64,000 bases of DNA, from positions 40,540-104,539 of the forward strand of contig NZ_JAHWYN010000017.1 in the NCBI RefSeq assembly GCF_019351435.1, in the 5' to 3' direction. Below are positions 46,569 to 54,728 of this stretch, one piece after another. The translations under genes were made by a program, and so were the position numbers. Origin of the DNA: Flavobacterium taihuense. Lineage in GTDB: Bacteria > Bacteroidota > Bacteroidia > Flavobacteriales > Flavobacteriaceae. Below the pieces are notes generated by a model. The model saw only the letters and a program-made list of their open reading frames with translations. It was not told where the DNA came from and searched no databases. How positions within the stretch are numbered: position 1 is the first letter of the stretch; every line of letters begins with the position of its first letter.

Positions 46569-46946
46569 ATGGAAGAACTATTAAATCAATACGAAACCGT
46601 AAACTTAAGCGCAGTAAAAACTTGGTTCAAAGCCGGAAACATCAAAGATTTTCCAAGCAATAGAGGCGGATGCATTAAATACAAAAACAAACAAATTGCT
46701 ATTTTTAACTTCGAAAGAAGAAACGAATGGTATGCGTGTCAAAATGCCTGTCCACACAAAATGGAAATGGTGTTATCAAGAGGAATAACGGGTTCAGCAG
46801 ATGGCGTTCCAAAAATTGCCTGCCCAATGCACAAAAAAACATTCTCATTAGTAGACGGATCCAATCTAAATGGTGATGATTATAAAATTGCAACTTATCC
46901 CGTAAAAATTGAAGGAGATGAAGTATTCGTTGGGTTTTTAGAATAA
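46569..46946 (+). CDS. nirD: Nitrite reductase small subunit NirD, Rieske-type
   Basis: 125 residues from the ATG at 46569; an upstream TTG start would add 18 residues of poor quality. The Rieske ligands are kept: ACPHKM (Cys-x-His) and CPMHKKTF (Cys-x-x-His). E. coli NirD has the fold without the cluster, so this one probably still holds a [2Fe-2S] centre. It pairs with NirB. Confidence 0.88.
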   Translation: MEELLNQYETVNLSAVKTWFKAGNIKDFPSNRGGCIKYKNKQIAIFNFERRNEWYACQNACPHKMEMVLSRGITGSADGVPKIACPMHKKTFSLVDGSNLNGDDYKIATYPVKIEGDEVFVGFLE

Positions 46947-46981
46947 TGTAGATGCATAAATGTTTCAAAATAAAGCATACA

Positions 46982-47030
46982 ATTACTTCACTATACTTAT
47001 AATTTAATAGGTGTTCCGTGAACCTCGTTT
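46982..47030 (+). repeat. 49-base dispersed repeat, copy 1
   Basis: Aligns without gaps, 42 of 49 bases, to 61727-61775. It starts ATTACTTCACTATACTT and ends in TCGTTT. No function is known to me. Confidence 0.6.
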
Positions 47031-47158
47031 TCTCTTGTTCTTTTACCTTTTTCTTTGTTAAAAAATATTTCAATAGCCCAACTATTCAATTATTTTTTGC
47101 CTTGAAAAAGGTAAAATAACTTCGTTAAATTTTGTATACCTTATTTCAAAACCTTTAC

Positions 47159-47166
47159 TATATTTG
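47159..47166 (+). promoter_or_regulatory. Putative -7 element for the DUF4202 gene
   Basis: TATATTTG matches TAnnTTTG and ends 17 bases before the ATG at 47184. No -33 element at the usual distance. Confidence 0.4.
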
Positions 47167-47183
47167 AACATATACTTTTTCAA

Positions 47184-47771
47184 ATGAAAACAATACCTTT
47201 TTTAAACGCCAGCGCGTGGATTGATGCTGAAAACGAAGCCGATCCAAACAACGAAATATACCAAGACGTAACCTATCCGAAAGAATTATTATATTCGGAC
47301 AGAATGTATGAAAAGCTAATGACTTTTCAACCCTCAGCTTCAGAAGCAGTTCAAATTGCCGCAAAAGCACAACATATTTGCCGTTGGAAAATGCCTAGGG
47401 AAACGTATCCAATGGATCGCGTGGGTTATTTAAAATGGAGAGAAGATTTGAAAAAATTTCACTCCAAAACCACAGCCGATATATTGAAAAAAGCAGGCTA
47501 TGATGATACATTTATTGACCGCGTTTCTTTCTTGATCGAGAAAAAATTACTTAAAAAAGATGAAGAAACACAACTCCTCGAAGATGTTATTTGTTTGGTG
47601 TTTCTAGAATTCTACTTGAATCCGTTTGTACACAAACACGATACCGAAAAACTGAAAAATATCATTCTGAAAACCTGGAATAAAATGTCGGACAAAGGAC
47701 ACCAAGAAGCTTTAAAAATAAACTTCAGTCCCGAAAACTTTCAGTTGATAAAAGACGCTTTAGGATTGTAA
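47184..47771 (+). CDS. DUF4202 domain-containing protein
   Basis: 195 residues. NASAWIDAENEADPN, then KAQHICRWKMPRETYPMDRVGYLKWR and CLVFLE with nearby His residues fit DUF4202, a family that is frequently next to nitrite reductase genes and looks like an HD-like metal hydrolase. The function is unknown; a role in nitrogen signalling is inferred from context only. Confidence 0.8.
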   Translation: MKTIPFLNASAWIDAENEADPNNEIYQDVTYPKELLYSDRMYEKLMTFQPSASEAVQIAAKAQHICRWKMPRETYPMDRVGYLKWREDLKKFHSKTTADILKKAGYDDTFIDRVSFLIEKKLLKKDEETQLLEDVICLVFLEFYLNPFVHKHDTEKLKNIILKTWNKMSDKGHQEALKINFSPENFQLIKDALGL

Positions 47772-47858
47772 ATTGATCAAAATTATTTTTTTTTACCAAC
47801 GTATTTACAAAAAAAACGAACTGCAACTCGAATTCGAAAAATAGTTACGGTCTTTTAT

Positions 47859-49667
47859 ATGAAAAAAAAATCCAAAGTATCCTTTGATAAAATCTCTTTT
47901 ATAAAATTAAGGCGGATGTATCTATTCGCCTTAATTACAATTGCGATAACGGTACTTTTAAGTCAATTGCTTATTCAATACAATCTTAATAGCCAGCTTA
48001 GCGATTCTAAAATCATAAACATTTCGGGAAAACAAAGAATGCTCAGCCAAAAACTGACGAAAGAAGTTTTAATTCTGAATTTCATAACCGACTCTTTACA
48101 CAAAGAGAAACAAATAGATCGCATTTCTAAAACCATTTCACAATGGAAATTCAATCATTATTCATTAGTAAATGGAAATGATAGCTTGGGTTTTCCCAAA
48201 GAAAAGTCACCAATTCTAGCTAAGCACTTCGAAAATTTAAAACCAAATTTCGATATCATAATTAAGGCAACCAATACATTTTTGGCCAACAAGAAGCAAA
48301 ATATAAACGACCAGGAAAATCAAAAACTGGTTCAAACCATTCTCGAAAATGAAACTGTTTTCCTTTCGAAAATGAATCAAATTGTTAGCGAATATGATAC
48401 AGAAGCACTAGAAAAAGTAACCCTGCAACGCAAAACAGAATATGGCATTCTTGCATTTACTTTATTGGTTTTATTCCTCGAATTTTTATTCATTTTCAAA
48501 CCCACCAACAAGAAAGTTGAATTACTTATTTCCAACTTACTGTCTTCGGAAAGGAAAGCATTGAAATTGGCTCAAGACACTGAAATCATTAGCGAAGCAA
48601 AAGAAAATTCGGTTAAAGAACTAAAATCCCTCAATTATGCAATGGAGAACACCCTACTCTACTGCCGAATTGCAACAGACGGAACCATCATTCATATTGG
48701 TGAAAAATTTGCAAAACTACTGCAATATAATCCATTTCTTTCCGATAAAAAATTTGGCCAAGTACTGACTCCTATAGAGAAAGAACAAATTATTATCGAC
48801 CGTATCGTACTCGAAAACCACCGCAGAGGCTGGCAAGGAGAATTGAACATTACCACTCGAAACGAACAAACGCTTTGGCTGGATTTATCGATGGTGCCAG
48901 TTACGATAAAAAGAGACGAATCGGAACTATTGATTATTTGCTTTGACATTACCGAACGTAAAAAAGCGGTTCAGGAAGTCGAGCGTCTGAATGCGGCCAA
49001 CATTGCTGACAAACTGAACCAACAAAAAGTAATTTCGAGCAAGATTGTCGAAAATCAGGAAAACGAACAAAATAGAATTGCCCGAGAAATCCACGATGGA
49101 ATAGGACAAATGCTGACGGGATTAAAATTCAGCCTTGAAAGCATCAACCTCGACGACAAAGAAAAAGCCACCATAAAAATTGAATACTTAAAAAAGCTGG
49201 CTCTCGATATTATCAAAGGAGTTCGCACCGCAACTTTCAATTTGATGCCTCCAGAATTGAGCGATCACGGAATCAACTCAGCTCTTGCCAAACTGACCCA
49301 AGAACTTTCAAAACTTACCGGAAAGAACATTCTTTTTTACAACAAAACCGACTTCAATAGTAGACTGGATTCATTAATCGAAATCAATATTTATCGATTG
49401 ACGCAAGAAGCCATCAACAATGCCATTAAATATGCCGATTCTACCCATATTATAGTGCAACTTTCGCATAGCGCCACACTGCTCAGCATCACTGTTGATG
49501 ACAACGGAAAAGGATTTGACATTAATGCCGTGGAAAAAAAGCGAAACAGTGAATCCGGAATGGGCTTGCTCTTTATGAAAGAAAGAATTCAATACATCAA
49601 TGGCCGTGTTTTCTTTAACTCTATTCCAAATGAAGGAACAAGAATCACGTTTAATATTCCGATTTAA
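47859..49667 (+). CDS. NarX-like sensor histidine kinase
   Basis: 602 residues. TM helix about 20-40, then a periplasmic four-helix domain with ISGKQRMLSQKL, the P-box-like motif of nitrate-sensing PilJ/NarX-type domains; second TM about 195-215 (ILAFTLLVLFLEFLFIF). A PAS domain (about 255-365) precedes the HisKA_3 box REIHDGIGQML with His412 and an HATPase domain (DDNGKGFDI, GMGLLFMKERI). It probably senses nitrate or nitrite and phosphorylates the response regulator encoded about 490 bases downstream. Confidence 0.88.
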   Translation: MKKKSKVSFDKISFIKLRRMYLFALITIAITVLLSQLLIQYNLNSQLSDSKIINISGKQRMLSQKLTKEVLILNFITDSLHKEKQIDRISKTISQWKFNHYSLVNGNDSLGFPKEKSPILAKHFENLKPNFDIIIKATNTFLANKKQNINDQENQKLVQTILENETVFLSKMNQIVSEYDTEALEKVTLQRKTEYGILAFTLLVLFLEFLFIFKPTNKKVELLISNLLSSERKALKLAQDTEIISEAKENSVKELKSLNYAMENTLLYCRIATDGTIIHIGEKFAKLLQYNPFLSDKKFGQVLTPIEKEQIIIDRIVLENHRRGWQGELNITTRNEQTLWLDLSMVPVTIKRDESELLIICFDITERKKAVQEVERLNAANIADKLNQQKVISSKIVENQENEQNRIAREIHDGIGQMLTGLKFSLESINLDDKEKATIKIEYLKKLALDIIKGVRTATFNLMPPELSDHGINSALAKLTQELSKLTGKNILFYNKTDFNSRLDSLIEINIYRLTQEAINNAIKYADSTHIIVQLSHSATLLSITVDDNGKGFDINAVEKKRNSESGMGLLFMKERIQYINGRVFFNSIPNEGTRITFNIPI

Positions 49668-49796
49668 AAACTATTAAGGTGTGCCAACATAAAGAGAAGA
49701 AACCTAATTATGAAACCGGATATTCGGTTCCTTCTCTATATGCTGTCTCCCGATAGCTATCGAAAATCCGCCTATTCAGCAGCCCGCTTTTATCCC

Positions 49797-49969
49797 AATG
49801 TCATTAAGTTAAGAGATTTTAGATTTAGGATTAACGATTTTTGATTTCCGATTTGGTGTTACTTAATATTTTATTGTCGATTTTACGACGCAAAGTACAT
49901 CTACAATCAAAAATCGTTAATCAAAAATCAGCAATTATTTTATCAATTATTCCTTAACTTAATGGCATT
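49797..49969. repeat. Nested imperfect palindrome, 173 bases
   Basis: Outer arms AATGTCATTAAGTTAAG (49797-49813) and CTTAACTTAATGGCATT (49953-49969) and inner arms GATTAACGATTTTTGATT (49829-49846) and AATCAAAAATCGTTAATC (49905-49922, perfect) can fold into one long hairpin. It could act as terminator/attenuator or be a small mobile relic. Confidence 0.7.
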
Positions 49970-50058
49970 AGCTTCGATCCTTCACGCAACTCTGCAACTT
50001 AAAACAACAATTTACAATAAAGAGCCTTATAAAGGTTTGCCTTTTTTAAATTTCTTTT

Positions 50059-50096
50059 TGTTATTGAAATTGTTATTGAAATTTAAAAAATACGTA
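50059..50096 (+). promoter_or_regulatory. Regulator promoter region: 12-base tandem repeat and ATACGTA
   Basis: TGTTATTGAAAT occurs twice head to tail (50059-50070, 50071-50082), followed by ATACGTA (50090-50096), the element shared with the other nitrate promoters. Suggests autoregulation. Confidence 0.45.
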
Positions 50097-50157
50097 TCTT
50101 AGCATTCAAATTAGATGAATATACTTAAAAAATTAAGTGTTGAACAATAAGTACATT

Positions 50158-50817
50158 ATGAATAATACAATTCGAGTAGTTCTTGCAGACGACCACGTAT
50201 TTGTGAGAGATGGCATTAAATCATTGTTAGAAAACGAAGCCAATATTACTGTTGTAGGCGAAGCCACAGACGGTCTTGAAGCATTAACTTTAATTGACAG
50301 TCTCCAACCCGATTTACTTATTCTCGATATCAGAATGCCAAATATGACGGGTATTGAAGTCGTAGAACAACTAAGAAGCAAAAACAATTTGGTAAAAATT
50401 GTGATGCTTTCCATGCATGAATCCGAGGAATACGTATTAAAATCCATTCAAGCGGGTGCTGACGGATACTTACTTAAAGGATCCAGCAAAGAGGAATTTT
50501 TAAAAGCACTCCATACGGTTGCCAATGGCGGAAAATATTTTAGCGGAGACATTTCTTCTATATTAATTGGGCAATTGACCAATCCCACATTTACTGCGGA
50601 ACCCAAACAATCCTTAGGTGAAGAGCAATTAATCACCAAAAGAGAAAAAGAAATCCTAAAACTTTTGCTTACAGGAAAAGGAAACAAGGAAATAGCAGAA
50701 GCGCTAGACATCAGTAAAAGAACTGCCGAAGTGCATCGATTCAATTTGATGAAAAAATTAAAAGTAAAAAACCTGATGGAGCTTTCGAATAAAGCAACGG
50801 AGTATTCACTTTTGTAA
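50158..50817 (+). CDS. NarL/FixJ-type response regulator
   Basis: 219 residues from the ATG at 50158; a TTG seven codons upstream is less likely. The receiver domain has DDH near the start and phospho-acceptor Asp57 in LLILDIRMPNMTG, with the conserved Lys in YLLKGSS. A LuxR-type HTH ends the protein (LITKREKEILKLLLTGKGNKEIAEALDIS...RTAEVHR). It pairs with the upstream NarX-like kinase and probably activates the nitrate genes; the ATACGTA sites are candidate targets. Confidence 0.9.
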   Translation: MNNTIRVVLADDHVFVRDGIKSLLENEANITVVGEATDGLEALTLIDSLQPDLLILDIRMPNMTGIEVVEQLRSKNNLVKIVMLSMHESEEYVLKSIQAGADGYLLKGSSKEEFLKALHTVANGGKYFSGDISSILIGQLTNPTFTAEPKQSLGEEQLITKREKEILKLLLTGKGNKEIAEALDISKRTAEVHRFNLMKKLKVKNLMELSNKATEYSLL

Positions 50818-50885
50818 TAATAGATTGATAGTATTTTAGATTATTAAGTTTCTAAAATCTTGGCCTCTTTAATATTTAGCTTATA

Positions 50886-50963
50886 AAATACGTATAAATA
50901 CTTAATTTTTATTAAAAGACTGCGAAAACGCAGCTTTTAAATACGATATACTACTTAGTTTTG
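50886..50963 (+). promoter_or_regulatory. narK promoter region
   Basis: ATACGTA (50888-50894), AATACTT (50897-50903), a hairpin AAAAGACTGCG / CGCAGCTTTT (50914-50938) and a -7 element TAGTTTTG (50956-50963) precede the ATG at 50981. The hairpin could also end the regulator transcript. Confidence 0.5.
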
Positions 50964-50980
50964 TAAAAAAAATAAGTATT

Positions 50981-52459
50981 ATGTCAACAACAAACTCCCT
51001 TTCACAATCACACCGTATTTTATTTTTAAACACATTGGCCTTTACGGTATGCTTCGCCTGCTGGACTCTTAACGGAGTTCTGGTAACATTCTTAGTAGAT
51101 AACGGAATTTTCAAATGGGACGTTGTCCAAGTAGGATGGCTTTTAGGAATTCCAATTTTAACAGGATCTGTAATGCGTTTACCAATAGGCATGCTAACCG
51201 ATAAATTTGGCGGTAAATACGTATTTTCTTTATTACTTCTCCTCTGCTCTATTCCTTTGTTCTTATTGCCATTTGCAGATAGTTTTTTCATGTTTGCGTT
51301 GCTAAGTTTTTTCTTTGGTATGGTTGGAACCAGTTTTGCAGTAGGTATTGGCTTCACCTCCATTTGGTACCCAAAAGAATGGCAAGGAAGAGCTTTGGGA
51401 ATATTTGGAATGGGTAATGCCGGTGCTGCCATCACCACGTTTTTAGCACCATCATTATTAAATGAATTCTCCGTATCTGATCCTCAAAATGGATGGAAAC
51501 TACTACCTGTAATCTATGGTGCAGCATTAGTCGTAATTGGCATTATTTTTTTAATTTTTACCAAAAACAAGAAACAAGAAAACCAAACCAAAAGTGTTAG
51601 TCAAATGTTACAATCCTTAAAAAGCACCAGAGTTTGGAGATTTGGAGCCTATTACTTCTTAGTCTTTGGATGTTTCGTTGCCTATTCACAATGGCTGCTT
51701 CCTAACTTTATGAATGTTTATCAAACAAGCCTGGTTATGGGCGGCATGTTTGCGACCATGTTTAGCTTACCGTCGGGAGTTATTCGTGCTTTTGGAGGTT
51801 TCTTATCGGACAAGTTTGGAGCTAGAAAAGTTATGTATTGGGTATTGAGCTCATCAGTTATCCTCAGTGCTTTACTAATGGTACCAAAAATGGACATTAC
51901 AACCTCAGGACCTGGTGTGATGGCTACAAAAAAAGGAATCATCACTGCCGTAACAAGCACACTTGTGAAAGTAGGAGAAAAAGAATTTCCGGTTAACTTA
52001 AAAGTAAATAAACCGATTGAAAACACCATTTTCCCAACACGTAATTCTTGGCAAGAAATAATTGTTAATCAGAACCAAGAAGTTAAGAAAAAAGAACTTA
52101 TTGCAAAGGGAGTCACAGCCATACATTTCAGTGCCAATATGTGGGTCTATCTGGTACTGGTTATCCTAATCGGGATTTCATGGGGCATTGGTAAAGCTGC
52201 TGTTTACAAACACATCCCTGAATATTTCCCTACCGAAGTTGGAGTTGTAGGTGGAATGGTAGGCATGATCGGCGGACTTGGCGGCTTCTTTGGACCAATC
52301 ATATTTGGGTATTTATTGACCGCCACAGGAATCTGGTCAAGCTCTTGGATCTTTATATTGTTGTTATCTGCCCTATGTTTGATTTGGATGCATGTTACTG
52401 TTACCAAAATCATGAATGAAAAACAACCAATCTTATCCAAAGAAATGGACAGAAAATAG
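50981..52459 (+). CDS. narK: Nitrate/nitrite transporter, MFS NarK family
   Basis: 492 residues with about 12 membrane helices. The NarK signatures GMGNAGAAITTFLAP and GMVGMIGGLGGFFGPIIFG (the Gly-rich nitrate signature helices) and R in MRLPIGMLTDKFGGK are present. A soluble insert of about 90 residues (GPGVMATKKGIITAVTS onward) interrupts the second half. It imports nitrate for the reductase encoded downstream and may export nitrite. Confidence 0.92.
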   Translation: MSTTNSLSQSHRILFLNTLAFTVCFACWTLNGVLVTFLVDNGIFKWDVVQVGWLLGIPILTGSVMRLPIGMLTDKFGGKYVFSLLLLLCSIPLFLLPFADSFFMFALLSFFFGMVGTSFAVGIGFTSIWYPKEWQGRALGIFGMGNAGAAITTFLAPSLLNEFSVSDPQNGWKLLPVIYGAALVVIGIIFLIFTKNKKQENQTKSVSQMLQSLKSTRVWRFGAYYFLVFGCFVAYSQWLLPNFMNVYQTSLVMGGMFATMFSLPSGVIRAFGGFLSDKFGARKVMYWVLSSSVILSALLMVPKMDITTSGPGVMATKKGIITAVTSTLVKVGEKEFPVNLKVNKPIENTIFPTRNSWQEIIVNQNQEVKKKELIAKGVTAIHFSANMWVYLVLVILIGISWGIGKAAVYKHIPEYFPTEVGVVGGMVGMIGGLGGFFGPIIFGYLLTATGIWSSSWIFILLLSALCLIWMHVTVTKIMNEKQPILSKEMDRK

Positions 52460-52485
52460 TATTCCTTTTTTTAACTTGTGTCTAG

Positions 52486-52522
52486 CTGCTCCCATAAATG
52501 CCATTTTGGGAGCAGTTTTTTT
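52486..52522 (+). terminator. Terminator after narK
   Basis: Stem CTGCTCCCA / TGGGAGCAG followed by seven T. The remaining gap to 52703 has no gene. Confidence 0.8.
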
Positions 52523-52703
52523 ATTAAGTACCACAACCAAACTAGTTATTTTTTTTCAAAAGGTACAATCACTATTTCTACATATTAGATTTTAACTTAC
52601 TTAAAAACAGTAATGGAAATGAAAATTCTTCTTTTTACAAATCCTTTTCTAAGATTTAAATATAAAGAATACCTTATAATTTCAATTTCCTCAAAAATAA
52701 ACT

Positions 52704-52746
52704 AATACGTAATTTAAATTTCAAAAAATAAGTAGTATTACGTATT
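52704..52746 (+). promoter_or_regulatory. Inverted AATACGTAAT pair upstream of the nrtA-like gene
   Basis: AATACGTAAT (52704-52713) and its exact inverse ATTACGTATT (52737-52746), 33 bases centre to centre (about three helical turns), precede the ATG at 52780. Strong candidate operator of the nitrate regulon. Confidence 0.55.
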
Positions 52747-52779
52747 TTTACTGAAGTATTAACAAACAAACCAAAGACC

Positions 52780-54168
52780 ATGAAAAAAGCAACCCTACAA
52801 TTATTTACGCTAATATTAATAGTATTTACTGCTTCTAGCTTTAAAAATGGAACCAGTAGTGTCCCTATTTTAAAAAGAGAAATTACAAATCCACCGAAAA
52901 CTAAAAAATTAGCATTAGAAAAACCTAATCTAACTATTGGGTTCATCAAACTAACTGATATGGCTCCGCTTGCTATTGCAAAGTTCTTAGGCTATTTTGA
53001 CGATGAAGGACTGGAAGTAAACTTAATAGCGCAAGCAAACTGGCGAGATATTTTAGACAAAGTAATTGACAATCAATTAGACGGAGCACAGATGCTGGCT
53101 GGACAACCCATTGCAGCAGCGGTAGGATGTGGAAGACAAGCCCAACTGGTAACCATCTATTCCATGGATTTGAACGGCAATGCCATAACCGTATCCAATA
53201 CTATCTGGTCAAAAATAAAAGACAGCATCCCCGAAGAATATGGCAGACCTGTGCATCCTATTCCATCGTATGCTTTGAAGCCAGCCTTAAATTATTATAA
53301 AAAAATGAACAAACCATTTACTTTTGGTATTGTTGCGGCTTATTCAACCCATAATTATCAATTAAGATATTGGCTGGCGGCTGGCGGTATAAATCCCGGA
53401 TTTTATAATAACAATAATATTCAAGGAAACAAAGGAAATACAGAAGGCGATGTACTACTAAATATTACTGCTCCACCACAAATGCCTGAAACATTAAAAA
53501 CAGGAACTATAGATGGATACTGTGTGGGAGAGCCCTGGAATCAACAAGCAGTTGAAGAAACTATCGGTGTCCCCATAGTGACCAGCAGAGAAATTTGGAA
53601 AAACCACCCTGAAAAAGTCTTTGTGATGACCAAAGAATTTATTTCCAAATATCCAAATACTGCCATTGCCATTACAAAGGCTTAAATTAAAGCGGGCAAA
53701 TGGCTTGATAATCCCGAAAACCGAAAAGAAGCCACGCGTATCTTATCAAAATCAGCTTATGTCGATGGTAACAAACATGTAATTGACAATTCGATGCTCG
53801 GAACTTTTGAGTTTGAAAAAGGGGATGTACGATCTGTTCCTGATTTTAATGTTTTCTTTAAATACAATGCCACTTACCCCTATTATTCAGATGGAATTTG
53901 GTACATGACTCAGATGAAGCGTTGGGGACAAATCACAGAATCAAAATCTGATGACTGGTACTTCACCAAAATCAAAGAAGTTTACAGACCTGATATTTGG
54001 AATAGAGCTGCAAAATTTTTACTCGAAGAAGGATTTATTACAGAGACCGATATACCTTACACAGATGGATTCAAACCTGCAACTAATGATTTTATTGACA
54101 ATATGAGTTACGATGGAAAAAAACCTGTCGAATACATTAATGGGTTCAAAATTGGTCTAAAAAATTAA
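52780..54168 (+). pseudogene. nrtA: NrtA/CmpA-like nitrate-binding protein interrupted by one in-frame TAA
   Basis: Read through, the frame gives 461 residues plus one internal stop: signal peptide (MKKATLQLFTLILIVFTASS), then NLTIGFIKLTDMAPLAIAKFLGYFDDEGL and YCVGEPWNQQAVEE of the NrtA family. A TAA at 53683-53685 (codon 302) interrupts AITKA-IKAGKWLDN; the same frame continues without a gap to a normal end at 54168. One substitution would restore it, so it is a recent nonsense mutation or sequence error. No ABC permease or ATPase is adjacent, so even the intact protein would be an orphan, perhaps a nitrate sensor. Confidence 0.85.
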
Positions 54169-54236
54169 TCCACTATTGTAAGTTCTCTTAATACGAAACA
54201 ACTCGATACCCCAAAAATAAATTTCCTAATTCTAAA

Positions 54237-54273
54237 AACTTGATGCAATTAGAAAATGCATCAAGTTTTTTTT
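54237..54273 (+). terminator. Terminator after the nrtA-like gene
   Basis: Stem AACTTGATGCA / TGCATCAAGTT, nine-base loop, then a run of T. Confidence 0.85.
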
Positions 54274-54324
54274 CGTCAAATAAAAAATTACAACTACTTG
54301 ATAACAAAGAAAATTTGTTCTCAG

Positions 54325-54427
54325 ATCGCGTGAGTGATGGCAGTGAAGCTCTTTTTTGGAGAGTTTTTTTTAAAAACTCTCCAAAAAAAGCGAGAACATA
54401 CAGCACGACCCGTAGGGGCACGCCCAG
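54325..54427 (+). repeat. Dispersed hairpin repeat, divergent copy 5
   Basis: GAGTGATGGCAGTGAAGCTC, a strong inner stem (CTTTTTTGGAGAG / CTCTCCAAAAAAAG, 54351-54390) and TACAGCACGACCCGTAGG have the same layout as copies 2 and 4: conserved edges around a variable hairpin. A short TTTTAGATTGCAGA-like piece (CAGATTGCAGATTACAG) follows at 54425. Confidence 0.55.
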
Positions 54428-54634
54428 ATTGCAGATTACAGTCTTGAAATTGCATATATCGGATGCCATTGTCTTCTGCTCACTTTCTTCTGCCTTCTGT
54501 TTATCACCTACCAAACTTGCAAAAACACAATTATTAATCTGCAATCACAGCCAATTCTTGTAATAATTCAAAAAAGTGAACTTAATATTAAGATTCTAAT
54601 TATATTGAATGCAAACCTCAAAATTAATTAATTT

Positions 54635-54669
54635 TATACGTATTTATACGTAATTATTACTTATTTTTG
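54635..54669 (+). promoter_or_regulatory. Nitrate reductase promoter with two ATACGTA sites
   Basis: ATACGTA at 54636-54642 and 54646-54652 (ten bases apart, same helix face), then TATTTTTG (54662-54669), a TAnnTTTG -7 element. The sites sit where a -33 element would be, as expected for activator-dependent transcription. Confidence 0.55.
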
Positions 54670-54728
54670 TCTTCGTACAGTGTACATTTGATCCTATCAA
54701 GACTACTTTATAAATAAAGACATACCTA

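Larger units (their letters stand above)
49668..50136. other. Intergenic region between sensor kinase and regulator
   Basis: Contains a short inverted pair around 49720-49735 (CCGGATATTCGG), CGATAGCTATCG (49754 area), the nested palindrome below, and the regulator promoter. No coding sequence. Confidence 0.5.

Noticed and set aside
53683..53685. Programmed stop-codon readthrough in the nrtA-like gene
   Set aside because: TAA is not the usual recoding stop, and no selenocysteine- or pyrrolysine-type element is visible; a nonsense mutation or sequence error is simpler.
54188..54563. Open frames on both strands after the nrtA-like gene
   Set aside because: They run through the terminator and hairpin repeat and show no protein-like composition.
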